DNA of 64,000 nt from Celerinatantimonas sp046054195 (GTDB lineage Bacteria > Pseudomonadota > Gammaproteobacteria > Enterobacterales > Celerinatantimonadaceae), in NCBI RefSeq assembly GCF_046054195.1, contig NZ_JBEQCS010000001.1, positions 248,001 through 312,000 on the forward strand, read 5' to 3'. The position numbers were made by a program, and so were the translations under genes. Position 1 is the first letter of the stretch; every line of letters starts with the position of its first letter. The notes beneath the pieces are model-generated. The model saw only the letters and a list, made by a program, of their open reading frames with translations, was not told where the DNA came from and did no database searches. This document shows positions 53,916 to 63,915 of this stretch, piece by piece.

Positions 53916-55442
53916 TTACAAGAAAAACTGACAGGCAGGGTTATCGGTTTCGCAGCGATAGCTAAAACCAATCTGATCAAAATAGCCGGTGAGCGTCGAT
54001 ATCGGTTCGCCGTTATCTTCAAAGCCAATTAATACCTGACCGTAAGCAGCCCCGTGGTTGCGATAATGAAATAGCGTGATATTCCATTTTTGCCCGAGGG
54101 TTTGTAAAAAGCGCAGCAGTGCTCTGGGTTGCTCGGTAAATTCAAAGCTAAAGATATGCTCTTTAAGTGGTTTACCCGCTTTGCCGCCAACCATATGGCG
54201 AACATGCAATTTGGCAATTTCATCATCACTTAAATCAACGACTTGATAGTCAGCTTGACGCAACGTATTGATGATTTGCGGCAGTTCGAGCTCGCGGTCA
54301 GCAACTTTAATCCCAACGTAGATATTAGCCCGCTCGCTATTGCCATAGCGGTAGTTAAACTCAGTAATCGCACGGCCACCAAGATACTCAACAAATTCTA
54401 AGTAAGCTCCCACGCGTTCAGGAATAGTAACCGCTAAAATCGCTTCTTTTTTCTCACCAAGTTCACTGCGTTCGCTAACATAACGAAGATTATGAAAGTT
54501 GATATTGGCACCAGAGAGAATAAACGCTAAGCGTTTATCGCGGATTTGATATTCGCCCACATAGCGTTTTAAACCAGCCAGCGCTAAGGCGCCTGAGGGT
54601 TCAGAAACTGCTCGGGTATCATCAAAGATATCTTGCATCGCAGCGCAGATTTCATCGCTAGAAACCGTCACAACTTCATCGATGTACTGCTGACAAAGAC
54701 GAAATGTCTCGCTACCAATGCGGCGTACGGCAACGCCATCGGCGAACAAACCGACTTTATCCAGTGTGGTTGGCTCTTGCGCTTCAAGGGCCGCTTTTAA
54801 GCAGGCACTTTCGTGTGGCTCAACGCCTATTACCTTAATATTGGGTAACAGCTGCTTGATATACACAGCAATCCCTGCTGCTAATCCACCGCCGCCAACC
54901 GGAATGAAAATCGCGTCTAAGTGGCTATCTTGGTCGATCAACTCTTTGCCGATGGTTCCTTGGCCTGCGATGACATCTGGGTCATCAAACGGCGGGATCA
55001 TCGTATAGCCATATTGATTTGTCAGTTGCTGACAGTGCCGACTGGCTTCATCAAAATTGTCACCATGCAACACAACTTGAGCTCCGTTAGCTCGAACTGC
55101 GCTCACTTTAATATCCGGAGTCGTTACGGGCATTACAATAATGGCCTTTATGCCAAGGCGTTTGGCTGATAGCGCCACGCCCTGCGCATGGTTGCCAGCG
55201 GATGCGGCTATCACCCCTTTGCTTTTTTGCTCATTGCTGAGCTGGGCAATTTTATTGTAGGCTCCGCGCAACTTAAATGAATGCACAGGTTGAGTATCTT
55301 CGCGTTTGGTGAAAATGGCATTACCAAGACGCGCACTCAGACGGTTCATCGCTTGCAGAGGAGTAAATTGAGCCACTTCGTAAACAGGCGACAATAAGAT
55401 TCGGCGCAAATAATCGTTGGCCGACACGACAGATTCTTGCAT
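53916..55442 (-). CDS. ilvA: Threonine ammonia-lyase (biosynthetic)
   Basis: A 508-residue PLP enzyme that starts isoleucine synthesis by making 2-oxobutanoate from threonine. The PLP lysine is in REDTQPVHSFKLRGAYNK near residue 55, and the glycine loop is VGGGGLAAGIA. Two C-terminal ACT-like regulatory domains (about 320-508) confer isoleucine inhibition. The ATG at 55442 has GAG upstream; the TTG at 55454 is less likely. Confidence 0.96.
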   Translation of the reverse strand: MQESVVSANDYLRRILLSPVYEVAQFTPLQAMNRLSARLGNAIFTKREDTQPVHSFKLRGAYNKIAQLSNEQKSKGVIAASAGNHAQGVALSAKRLGIKAIIVMPVTTPDIKVSAVRANGAQVVLHGDNFDEASRHCQQLTNQYGYTMIPPFDDPDVIAGQGTIGKELIDQDSHLDAIFIPVGGGGLAAGIAVYIKQLLPNIKVIGVEPHESACLKAALEAQEPTTLDKVGLFADGVAVRRIGSETFRLCQQYIDEVVTVSSDEICAAMQDIFDDTRAVSEPSGALALAGLKRYVGEYQIRDKRLAFILSGANINFHNLRYVSERSELGEKKEAILAVTIPERVGAYLEFVEYLGGRAITEFNYRYGNSERANIYVGIKVADRELELPQIINTLRQADYQVVDLSDDEIAKLHVRHMVGGKAGKPLKEHIFSFEFTEQPRALLRFLQTLGQKWNITLFHYRNHGAAYGQVLIGFEDNGEPISTLTGYFDQIGFSYRCETDNPACQFFL

Positions 55443-55491
55443 AACAGTACTCAATAGCTGGGACTCTGGCAGCGCACTGCCAGAGTGGCGA

Positions 55492-57330
55492 TTAGTCTAA
55501 TTTGCTTTTGTCACGTACTGCGCCTTTATCGGCACTGGTGGCAAAGTGAGCATACATTTTTAACGCAGTTGATACTTGGCGATCCCGGTTAACCGGTTTC
55601 CAGCCACTGGCATCTTTTACGCTGCGACGAGCGGCTAAAGTTGCATCATCAACTTGTAACTCAATGCTACGGTTCGGAATATCAATGGCGATGCTATCGC
55701 CTGTTTCAACCAGACCAATTACGCCGCCACTGGCAGCTTCTGGTGAAACGTGGCCAATCGACAATCCGGATGTTCCCCCTGAGAAACGGCCATCGGTAAT
55801 CAGCGCGCAGGCTTTACCCAAGCCAACTGATTTCAGATAACTGGTTGGATAGAGCATCTCTTGCATGCCCGGGCCACCTTTAGGGCCTTCATATCGAATG
55901 ACAACCACATCGCCAGCTTTAACCTGGTTATTTAAGATGCCTTCAACTGCGTCATCTTGGCTTTCAAAAACAACCGCAGGTCCTTGGAATTTGAAGATAG
56001 ATTCGTCAACACCCGCTGTTTTAACCACACAACCATCGGCTGCCAAATTCCCACTTAAGACCGCCAAGCCGCCTTCACGGTTGTAAGCATGTTCGATGTT
56101 GCGGATACAGCCTTTTTCACGGTCGGTATCGAGTTCATCCCAGCGACACTCTTGGCTAAATGCTTTGGTGGTGCGAATGCCAGCAGGTCCTGCGCGATAG
56201 AAGGTTTTAACTTGTTCATCATCGGTGGTGATGACATCCCATTTGGCAAGGGTATCGCCAAGTGTTTCACCCATCACATTAGAAACAGACGTATCGAGCA
56301 GGCCGCCGCGATTGAGCTCAGCTAACAAGCCGATAATACCGCCAGCGCGATGCACATCTTCCATATGATAGGTCTGCAACGATGGTGCCACTTTACATAA
56401 ATGAGGGACTTTTCGAGACAGGGCATCCATGTCTTTCATGGTAAAATTAACGCCCGCTTCTTGAGCCACAGCCAACAAGTGAAGCACGGTATTGGTTGAA
56501 CCGCCCATCGCGATATCAAGTGACATTGCATTGGCAAAGGCTGCGCGAGAAGCAATATTACGTGGCAATACTGATGCATCGTCATTTTTATAATAACGAT
56601 TGGCTAAGTCAACAATGCGTTTCCCGGCATTGATAAATAGTTCACGTCGGTCTGTGTGGGTTGCAAGGAGTGAACCATTACCCGGTTGAGATAGCCCCAG
56701 TGCTTCGGTTAGACAGTTCATCGAGTTAGCAGTGAACATCCCTGAGCAGCTACCACAGGTTGGGCAAGCGCTGCGTTCGACCTGTTCGCTTTGCTCATCG
56801 GTAATGTTTTTATCGGCAGCCATGACCATTGCGTCAACCAAATCCAATTTGATGATCTGGTCTGACAGTTTGGTTTTGCCCGCTTCCATTGGTCCGCCAG
56901 AGACGAAAATAACAGGGATGTTGATGCGCATTGCTGCCATTAACATTCCGGGGGTGATTTTATCGCAGTTAGAGATACAGACCATGGCATCGGCACAGTG
57001 CGCATTGACCATATATTCGACTGAATCAGCGATAAGGTCTCGAGATGGCAGTGAGTAGAGCATCCCGCCATGACCCATCGCAATACCATCATCGACGGCA
57101 ATGGTATTAAATTCTTTGGCGATCCCACCAGCTTGGTAGATAGCATCGCTTACCAGTGTTCCTAAATCTTTAAGATGGACATGACCCGGGACAAACTCAG
57201 TATAGGAGTTCACAACAGCGATAATCGGTTTGCCAAAGTCTTCATCTTTGGTTCCGGTGGCGCGCCATAAAGCTCTTGCTCCGGCCATATTGCGTCCTTC
57301 GGTGGTTGTGGCACTACGCAATTTTGGCAT
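55492..57330 (-). CDS. ilvD: Dihydroxy-acid dehydratase
   Basis: A 612-residue Fe-S enzyme, third step of valine and isoleucine synthesis. Cluster cysteines lie in SNCDKITPGM (near 122) and CPTCGSCSGMFTAN (near 195), and the catalytic Ser region is DGRFSGGTSGLSIGH. Separated from ilvE by a terminator-like hairpin. Confidence 0.97.
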   Translation of the reverse strand: MPKLRSATTTEGRNMAGARALWRATGTKDEDFGKPIIAVVNSYTEFVPGHVHLKDLGTLVSDAIYQAGGIAKEFNTIAVDDGIAMGHGGMLYSLPSRDLIADSVEYMVNAHCADAMVCISNCDKITPGMLMAAMRINIPVIFVSGGPMEAGKTKLSDQIIKLDLVDAMVMAADKNITDEQSEQVERSACPTCGSCSGMFTANSMNCLTEALGLSQPGNGSLLATHTDRRELFINAGKRIVDLANRYYKNDDASVLPRNIASRAAFANAMSLDIAMGGSTNTVLHLLAVAQEAGVNFTMKDMDALSRKVPHLCKVAPSLQTYHMEDVHRAGGIIGLLAELNRGGLLDTSVSNVMGETLGDTLAKWDVITTDDEQVKTFYRAGPAGIRTTKAFSQECRWDELDTDREKGCIRNIEHAYNREGGLAVLSGNLAADGCVVKTAGVDESIFKFQGPAVVFESQDDAVEGILNNQVKAGDVVVIRYEGPKGGPGMQEMLYPTSYLKSVGLGKACALITDGRFSGGTSGLSIGHVSPEAASGGVIGLVETGDSIAIDIPNRSIELQVDDATLAARRSVKDASGWKPVNRDRQVSTALKMYAHFATSADKGAVRDKSKLD

Positions 57331-57363
57331 AATCTGATCCTTTTGCTTTTTTGTTTTTTATCG

Positions 57364-57393
57364 AAAAAAAAGCCGGAAAAGAATTTTTCCGGC
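57364..57393 (-). terminator. Intrinsic terminator between ilvE and ilvD
   Basis: On the minus strand GCCGGAAAA and TTTTCCGGC form a perfect nine-pair stem with a four-base loop, followed by eight T. It lies nine bases after the ilvE stop and about 35 before ilvD. It should lower transcription of ilvDA relative to ilvGME. Confidence 0.85.
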
Positions 57394-57401
57394 GATAAGT
57401 C

Positions 57402-58328
57402 TTAGTTGATGTAATCCAACCAACCTTCAGTATCTTCAGTTTCACCGTTGAACAAACCAAAGAATGCCTGTTGCAGCTGTTTGGTCACAGGGCCGCATTT
57501 ACCGATACCAACTTGTTGACCGTCAACGCTGCGAACGGGTGTGATTTCAGCCGCTGTTCCGCACATAAATACTTCATCAGCCAGATACAGTGCTTCACGC
57601 GCGATATTCTGTTCAACCACTTCGATACCCAGACGATTTGCCAGGTGAGCGATGGTGTCACGAGTGATCCCAGGCAGAATACAAGCGCTCAGAGGTGGTG
57701 TGTACAATTTGCCTTTTTTAACCAAGAAGACGTTTTCACCAGAGCCTTCACTTAACAGGCCATTGACATCCAGTGCCAGACCTTCGGCATAACCATGGCG
57801 ATGTGATTCTTCATTGATGAGCTGTGAAGACAGATAGTTACCACCTGCTTTCGCACCGGTTGGCAAGGTGTTTGGTGCAACCCGGCTCCAAGAACTTACA
57901 CAGACATCGATCCCTTGTTCCAGAGCCTCTTCTCCTAAATAAGCTCCCCACTGCATTGATGCAACGATCACTTCACAGTTTTTACCCTGTGCTGAACCTA
58001 CGCCCAGACCGACATTGCCGGCAAAAATCAGAGGACGAATATAAGCACTGTCAAACCCGTTCACTCGCACGTTATCGCGAATCGCTTCTTCTACTTGTTC
58101 TTTTGTGTATGGCTGTTGCAGGCGGTAGATTTTAGCTGAATCAAATAACCGCTGAACATGGTCCTGCAGACGGAATACTGCAGTGCCTTTATCTGTTTTG
58201 TATGCACGGATACCTTCAAAAACAGAGGTACCATAGTGCAGACCATGGCTTAAGACGCTAACGGTGGCTTTTTCTTGTGGAACGTTTTCGCCGTTAAACC
58301 AGATAAGAGAAGATTTTGAGTCTGACAT
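57402..58328 (-). CDS. ilvE: Branched-chain amino-acid aminotransferase
   Basis: A 308-residue class IV PLP aminotransferase. Motifs: HYGTSVFEGIRAY near 35, the PLP lysine in TGAKAGGNYLSSQL near 160, and EGSGENVFLV near 195. The start at 58328 follows AAGGA; the longer frame from 58370 overlaps ilvM. Confidence 0.96.
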   Translation of the reverse strand: MSDSKSSLIWFNGENVPQEKATVSVLSHGLHYGTSVFEGIRAYKTDKGTAVFRLQDHVQRLFDSAKIYRLQQPYTKEQVEEAIRDNVRVNGFDSAYIRPLIFAGNVGLGVGSAQGKNCEVIVASMQWGAYLGEEALEQGIDVCVSSWSRVAPNTLPTGAKAGGNYLSSQLINEESHRHGYAEGLALDVNGLLSEGSGENVFLVKKGKLYTPPLSACILPGITRDTIAHLANRLGIEVVEQNIAREALYLADEVFMCGTAAEITPVRSVDGQQVGIGKCGPVTKQLQQAFFGLFNGETEDTEGWLDYIN

Positions 58329-58339
58329 ATGTATTTCCT

Positions 58340-58597
58340 TTACGCCCACTTTTGTTGTTGATCGTTGCAAAGCTCATTGATCTGGGCGACATCAATAAGT
58401 TTGTTTAATTGGTTAAAGAGCAATGATATTGACCGTTCACTACAAACGGTAAAACGGATTCGAATAGCCTGTTCGCTACCCAGCTCGTCCATCTGCATCG
58501 ATTTTACAGTAAAACCGCGATGACGAGTAACGCGTAGTATTCTTTCTAATACTTCCGGTGCTGACCGGGTTTGCATTTCAAATGTGTGCTGATTCAT
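58340..58597 (-). CDS. ilvM: Acetolactate synthase II small subunit
   Basis: An 85-residue ACT-domain regulatory subunit: PEVLERILRVTRHRGFTVKS at the N terminus. It partners IlvG. ATGA-type overlap of four bases with ilvG and 11 bases before ilvE. Confidence 0.94.
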   Translation of the reverse strand: MNQHTFEMQTRSAPEVLERILRVTRHRGFTVKSMQMDELGSEQAIRIRFTVCSERSISLLFNQLNKLIDVAQINELCNDQQQKWA

Positions 58598-60246
58598 GCC
58601 TGATCCTCCAGCATTTGATGGTTAGCTGCACCGGGTGGAACCAGTGGCCAGACGTTTTCTTTTTCGTCGATAGCCACATGCAACAGGTAGGGACCTTCAC
58701 TGTTGAGCATGCGATCAAGTGCGTTGGCAATTTGATCCTTTTCGGTGATGGTTTCGCCTGGAATATCAAAGGCGCTAGCTAATGTTATAAAATCGGGATT
58801 ATCATCCAGAACGGTTTCGCTTTGACGGCCATTAAAGAACAAATCCTGCCATTGGCGAACCATTCCCAATCGATGGTTGTCGATTAAGACTATTTTGACC
58901 GCAAGCTTGGCGCGTTTAATCGTGCCAAGCTCTTGAACATTCATCATAAATGAGCCATCGCCACTGACCGCAATGACGGTTTGCTCGGGGCGCGCAAATT
59001 TTGCGCCGATAGCCGCGGGCAGGCCATAACCCATCGTGCCAAATCCAGAGCTAGAAATGTGATCACTTGGATGGGAAAATTGCATGTGCTGGGCAACCCA
59101 CATCTGATGCTGGCCAACATCGCAGGCAATAACGTGACGGCTTGGCAGTTTATCGCTGAGCTGTTTAAGTAGTGCCGGGGCATAAATGCCATTGCCCGGA
59201 TGGTTATACCGCCAGCGGTGTTTCTCAATAAGTTCACCGGTTGTCTGTTGCCAGTCGGTGATAGTTAATGGCATCGCTAAAGCGTGCAAAACTTCGCCTA
59301 AATCATCGCTAATGGCTACATCTGCGCTGCGCAGTTTGCCGATTTCAGCGGCATCGATATCGATATGAATAATTTTGGCATTAGGCGCAAAGGTATCGAG
59401 TTTGCCTGTGACTCGGTCATCAAAGCGGGCTCCTGCGACAATCAGCAAATCACTTTGTTGAACGGCTAAATTCGCCGCCGGATTGCCGTGCATTCCCAGC
59501 ATGCCCATAAAGTAAGGTGTATCAGGTAGTGCTGTGCCAATGCCTTTGAGTGTGGTGACCGATGGTATCTGCGTTACATGAATAAACTCGCGAGCAGCAT
59601 CAACAGCGTTTGCCATCCCGATACCGCCACCCATGTAGAAAACGGGATGCTGCGCGCTCTTTAGCAAACTTCGCGCTTGTTCTATAAGCTCTAAATCGAG
59701 GCTTGGTTGCGGGTCATTAATCGGGCTAAGTTTGGGATTGCTGGTGGTGATGGTTGCGAGCTGAACGTCTTTAGGAATGTCGATGATAACAGGGCCAGGG
59801 CGACCGGATTGAGCGATTTGAAATGCTTCATCCAAGGTCGCCGCTAACTGCTGTGGCTCATTAACCAAAAAACTATGCTTACAGCAGGCAAGCGATAACC
59901 CCAAAACATCAACTTCTTGAAACGCATCGGTACCTATAACCGGATTGCCAACTTGGCCAGTGATGGCAACAACTGGGATTGAATCCATCATGGCATCTGC
60001 TAAGCCCGTGATGAGGTTTGTTGCGCCAGGGCCTGATGTGGCGATGCATACCCCAACTTTGCCGCTGGCTCGCGCATAGCCGATAGCTGCAATGGCGGCA
60101 CCCTGTTCGTGGCGAGTTAGCTGATGAGCAAGCCCTCCATCATACAGAGCGTCATACAACGGCATAATCGCTCCGCCTGGATAGCCAAAAACTTGGCTAA
60201 CCTGATTTGCTTTGAGCGTGTTTACGATAAGCTGCGCACCATTCAT
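58594..60246 (-). CDS. ilvG: Acetolactate synthase II large subunit
   Basis: A 550-residue ThDP/FAD enzyme, first common step of branched-chain synthesis. It has FGYPGGAIMPLYDAL with the ThDP Glu in LTRHEQGAA, the FAD region, and the ThDP motif SGDGSFMMNVQELGT. The frame is intact, unlike the frameshifted ilvG of E. coli K-12. Confidence 0.97.
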   Translation of the reverse strand: MNGAQLIVNTLKANQVSQVFGYPGGAIMPLYDALYDGGLAHQLTRHEQGAAIAAIGYARASGKVGVCIATSGPGATNLITGLADAMMDSIPVVAITGQVGNPVIGTDAFQEVDVLGLSLACCKHSFLVNEPQQLAATLDEAFQIAQSGRPGPVIIDIPKDVQLATITTSNPKLSPINDPQPSLDLELIEQARSLLKSAQHPVFYMGGGIGMANAVDAAREFIHVTQIPSVTTLKGIGTALPDTPYFMGMLGMHGNPAANLAVQQSDLLIVAGARFDDRVTGKLDTFAPNAKIIHIDIDAAEIGKLRSADVAISDDLGEVLHALAMPLTITDWQQTTGELIEKHRWRYNHPGNGIYAPALLKQLSDKLPSRHVIACDVGQHQMWVAQHMQFSHPSDHISSSGFGTMGYGLPAAIGAKFARPEQTVIAVSGDGSFMMNVQELGTIKRAKLAVKIVLIDNHRLGMVRQWQDLFFNGRQSETVLDDNPDFITLASAFDIPGETITEKDQIANALDRMLNSEGPYLLHVAIDEKENVWPLVPPGAANHQMLEDQA

Positions 60247-60269
60247 GGTTGATCCCTTTACTCTTATGT

Positions 60270-60305
60270 AAAAAAAAACCCCCGGACCTTTCGGTGCGGG
60301 GGTTT
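60270..60305 (-). terminator. ilv attenuator (terminator hairpin)
   Basis: AAACCCCCG and CGGGGGTTT form a nine-pair stem, extended inside by ACC/GGT, and followed on the minus strand by nine T. It lies 15 bases after the ilvL stop and 24 before ilvG: the classic attenuator position. Confidence 0.95.
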
Positions 60306-60319
60306 AGTAATCGCCTGTC

Positions 60320-60409
60320 TTATGCTTGTTGCAACGACAAACGCCCCGCAGGCGAGTGAATAATCACCACCTGGACGACGACGTTTAGGACTAGAGCAAC
60401 AAGTTTCAT
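60320..60409 (-). CDS. ilvL: ilv operon leader peptide IlvL
   Basis: A 29-residue leader, MKLVALVLNVVVQVVIIHS followed by ten more residues, ending at TAA. It has eight Val, five Leu and two Ile, the residues whose tRNAs are sensed. Ribosome stalling here would prevent the attenuator hairpin. A TATAAT overlaps the ATG, but the true promoter is probably further up (TTGCGC, 17 bases, TACTTC around 60488-60460). Confidence 0.92.
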   Translation of the reverse strand: MKLVALVLNVVVQVVIIHSPAGRLSLQQA

Positions 60410-60830
60410 TATATTTAAATCTTCTTTAGCGATGAGTGTTTGCATTTGATGTATTTAGAAGTATCACACCCCGCAGTTAGGCGCAAGACTAATTTTGTAT
60501 AAAATTTGTATGGCTATTGCAGCATCAAAAAGAAAATTAGTAAGAATCACTAATTTTTAAAATGATTGGGAAATGTTTAACTTTAATTAAAGCATCTGGA
60601 TAAGTAATATTCTTAGATATTGCCCATTTGACGAACAGTGATTTTTTCTGAATTTTTGCTTATTTAAGATGCTAGCGCCAGAGAAATATGGCTCAAATGA
60701 AAGGCGGTGAGCTTTGATGTTTTTAACCAAAGCAGATTTTTAAGATAGTCGAACAATTAAGTTAAAGCACCAATAAGCCTTTTATCAGCTAGTACTGCTG
60801 CTTTAACTTAAGCTCAAGCAAGGCAAAAAA
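60410..60830. other. Intergenic region between ilvL and the DUF6515-like gene
   Basis: 421 AT-rich bases. The left ~90 bases must contain the ilv promoter. The rest carries no open frame, RNA gene or strong hairpin that I can see. Confidence 0.5.
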
Positions 60831-61322
60831 TTACAGCTGAGCGGGGACTACAACGTACCCTTGGCCATTTGCCATCGCCACGTACCAAATATCTCCCGCA
60901 ACATAATAGACTTTATTATTCACGGTGACTTTTTTCACCTGATTCGGCAGTTTATCAACGATAGTGCCGGGAAGAATCGTGGTACTGGCCTTATCGGCGC
61001 TGCTATTGCTGTGTTCAATAATTACTTTTTGCACAGGCTGTTGGGTCGGCGGTGTGACATACACATAGCGAGGCCCTTCGCGGCGATAGTAATTACCATC
61101 GATAATCGCGTAGGTGACCCCTGCGACAATTGACCATGCAACATCGTCAGGTAAAAATGGGCCATGGTGGTGATGAGGGCCTGCCCAGAACCACCCAGGA
61201 CCGCCAGGTCCTGGTGGACCACCAGGCTGGGCTTGCGCTGGGATCGCAATCATTGTTGTGCCTGCAATAATAGCAGTCAGCAACGCGCTGATGCGAATAA
61301 ATGAGTGATTTGCCTTTTTCAT
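60831..61322 (-). CDS. DUF6515-like exported protein
   Basis: A 163-residue exported protein: signal peptide ending AQA, then a Gly/Pro-rich segment (GGPPGPGGPG), a His cluster (GPHHHHG), a YYRREGPRYVYVTPP core and two SH3-like halves (VNNKVYYVAGDIWYVA). Similar proteins are called DUF6515. The HHHH might bind metal. Function unknown. Confidence 0.68.
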   Translation of the reverse strand: MKKANHSFIRISALLTAIIAGTTMIAIPAQAQPGGPPGPGGPGWFWAGPHHHHGPFLPDDVAWSIVAGVTYAIIDGNYYRREGPRYVYVTPPTQQPVQKVIIEHSNSSADKASTTILPGTIVDKLPNQVKKVTVNNKVYYVAGDIWYVAMANGQGYVVVPAQL

Positions 61323-61545
61323 AACGATCTATGCTCCCTTGAACTTTCAGGCTGCGGTGAGTCGACCATCACGCATATTAATAAAAATATTAAATCTATT
61401 ATATAACCTTGGTTGCAAGGTCTAGTTAGGATAGAGTAAAAGAACGTAAATTATAAATGCTTAGGAAAAACGTTTCTTAAAGCAGGCATTTGGAGGTGGA
61501 ATCTGCTGTTTTCAAATGTCACAAAAATAGATAACTGCATCGTTT

Positions 61546-62238
61546 ATGAACGAATTTTCTGATTTTACCATTGCTGATCGTCCGGCAGTGAGTTTACAAA
61601 TATACCAATACCTTAAACAGGCAATCATTAGCTGTAAATTGGAACCAGGGCGAGCTATTTCTGAAAAAGAGATTGCATCCTCTATGAATGTTTCTCGCCA
61701 GCCAGTGCGAGAAGCGTTTATTCAGCTTGCTAAATGCTCTCTGGTTCGAGTGTATCCTCAGCGTGGCACGTATGTGACGCAGATTTCGATAAAGAGTGTG
61801 ATGGATGGACAATTGATCCGATCTAGCCTCGAAAGTGCATTGATTGGACGGCTAACTGCGTCGATTAGTGCCGAACAGATAGAGTTTTTAAGTTATCTGT
61901 TAACGCAACAACAACATGCAATTGACACTCAAAATTATCAGCTATTTCTGCATCACGATGATGCCTTTCACCATCAATTGGCGCTCGCAGCAGATTGCCC
62001 TTTAGCATGGGATACAATTGAAACAGTCAAAGCGGTGATGGACCGAGTCCGCTACCTTGACTTGACCCGTGAATCGACCATGGAACAGGTTTTAGTTGAA
62101 CATCAGGCAATTATTGATGCGCTAGCTAGCAAAGATGCCGAAAAGGCTCAAACTTTGATTCAGCAACATTTAAATGATTTCCCACAGGTGATGGAATCGA
62201 TTCGCGAACGTTATCCTGACTGGTTTGCTGAGCAGTAA
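61546..62238 (+). CDS. GntR-family (FadR/FCD) transcriptional regulator
   Basis: A 230-residue regulator: winged helix (about 15-80; ISEKEIASSMNVSRQPVREA) and an all-helical FCD ligand domain with metal-ligand His residues (FHHQLALAADC; QQHLNDF). It stands alone, so its target is not clear. Its TAA is directly next to the comM stop (TAATTA). Confidence 0.87.
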   Translation: MNEFSDFTIADRPAVSLQIYQYLKQAIISCKLEPGRAISEKEIASSMNVSRQPVREAFIQLAKCSLVRVYPQRGTYVTQISIKSVMDGQLIRSSLESALIGRLTASISAEQIEFLSYLLTQQQHAIDTQNYQLFLHHDDAFHHQLALAADCPLAWDTIETVKAVMDRVRYLDLTRESTMEQVLVEHQAIIDALASKDAEKAQTLIQQHLNDFPQVMESIRERYPDWFAEQ

Positions 62239-63762
62239 TTAAACGGTTTGAGTCAGGCGGTTTAGCAATCGGTCCATGGCTCGATAACCGAGTGCTTCAA
62301 CCAGTTGGGCGTGACCTAATGGTTGTTGGCTTAGGTCGCTGATGGTCAACGCAACCTTCCAGATGCGATGATAAGCTCGAATGGAGAGCCCGAGCTTTTC
62401 TATCGCCTGTTCTAGAAAAGTCGCTTCAGTGTTATTTAAAGGTGCTATTTCACGGAGCATGGCGCCGCTTAGCTCGCTATTTAAACATCCTTGTCGAGTT
62501 AATTGCCGCTGCCGGGCTTTGTAAACTAACTCGCGAAGCTCTAACGTGCTTTTGCCTGTCGGTCCTTGATTTAAACTGCCCGGGGGCAAGCTTGTGACCT
62601 CGACACTTAAATCGAAGCGGTCCAAAAATGGGCCAGATAAGCGGCTAAGATAACGCAGAATTTGATCGACATTTGATCTGGCTTGATGGCCTTGATAATA
62701 GCCACTGGGGCTTGGATTTAATGCGCCAATCAGCTGAAAATCAGCAGGAAATGTCACCTGTTGCATTGCCCGGGAAATATGGACCACGCCAGATTCGAGT
62801 GGTTGGCGCAGAGCATCAAGAACTACACGAGGAAACTCGGCCATTTCATCTAAAAACAAAACGCCATGGTGAGCCAGTGAAATTTCACCAGGGCGGGGCT
62901 TACTGCCTCCACCAACTAACGCAACTGCTGATGCGCTGTGATGCGGGCTGCGAAAGGGAGGCGTGTACCAGTGGCTTAAATCTCGCTCATTTGCGCCAAG
63001 TGATTCAATGGCTGCAACATCGATTGCCTGAGCGCTGCTAAGCTGCGGCAAAATTCCAGGTAGACGGCTTGCCAGCATCGTTTTGCCCGTTCCTGGTGGC
63101 CCGAGCATTAATAGATTATGGCGAGCGGCCGCCGCGATAAGTAATGCCCGTTTAGCACTGTTCTGACCAATAACATCGCGCAGATCGCCACAGTTTGGTA
63201 TGCCACCTTGTAGCGGCAATTCTTCAGGCTCGGTGAGGTTAAGTGATTGTTGCCCGCTTAGCCAAGCGACGAGCTCACCAAGACTTGTAGGCGCATAGAT
63301 TTGTGCTTTTTCAACTCGCGCCGCTGAGCCTGCATCGGTTGGTGGCAAAATCAATTTGTGGCGGGCGTCCACTGCCGCCATTGCAGCACTAATGGCGCCT
63401 GGAATATGGCGAATTTCACCGGATAAAGCCAGCTCGCCCAGTAGCTCTAACTGCTTGACGGGTGCCTCGGGAAGCTGAGCTGATGCAATGAGGATGCTAA
63501 TCGCAATCGCTAAATCGAAACGGCCTCCTTCTTTGGGCAGATCGGCAGGTGCTAGATTCACAGTGATACGCGCCGCTGGAAATTCAAAGCCGCTAGTTAA
63601 AATAGCGCTGCGAACTCGCTCACGCGCTTCGCGAACCGAAGCCTCAGGCAGACCCACTAGCGTGAATGCTGGGATCCCGTTGGCCAAGTGTGTCTCAATT
63701 GTCACCAGTGGTGAACTTAATCCAATTGATGCGCGTGAATAAACAACAGCTAGTTTTTCCAT
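62239..63762 (-). CDS. comM: YifB/ComM Mg-chelatase-like AAA+ ATPase
   Basis: A 507-residue protein with an N-terminal Lon-like ChlI domain (about 1-170) and an AAA+ domain with Walker A LGPPGTGKTMLASR near 220 and Walker B GVLFLDEMAEF, plus a C-terminal Mg-chelatase domain. ComM is a branch-migration helicase for natural transformation. Its position near ilv is conserved in gammaproteobacteria. Confidence 0.93.
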   Translation of the reverse strand: MEKLAVVYSRASIGLSSPLVTIETHLANGIPAFTLVGLPEASVREARERVRSAILTSGFEFPAARITVNLAPADLPKEGGRFDLAIAISILIASAQLPEAPVKQLELLGELALSGEIRHIPGAISAAMAAVDARHKLILPPTDAGSAARVEKAQIYAPTSLGELVAWLSGQQSLNLTEPEELPLQGGIPNCGDLRDVIGQNSAKRALLIAAAARHNLLMLGPPGTGKTMLASRLPGILPQLSSAQAIDVAAIESLGANERDLSHWYTPPFRSPHHSASAVALVGGGSKPRPGEISLAHHGVLFLDEMAEFPRVVLDALRQPLESGVVHISRAMQQVTFPADFQLIGALNPSPSGYYQGHQARSNVDQILRYLSRLSGPFLDRFDLSVEVTSLPPGSLNQGPTGKSTLELRELVYKARQRQLTRQGCLNSELSGAMLREIAPLNNTEATFLEQAIEKLGLSIRAYHRIWKVALTISDLSQQPLGHAQLVEALGYRAMDRLLNRLTQTV

Positions 63763-63915
63763 TGCGATTAACTTCTATTGATTTTTATATCAATTATGCC
63801 AGAGCGGTGAGAAAAAGTCTTATGGCATTCACCAGTGCGCTTTAAATCTACTTGTCGGATACTGTTCATCGCGCTTTAATGAAATACGCACGGTTTTAAA
63901 CAAGGAGCAGTTGTG

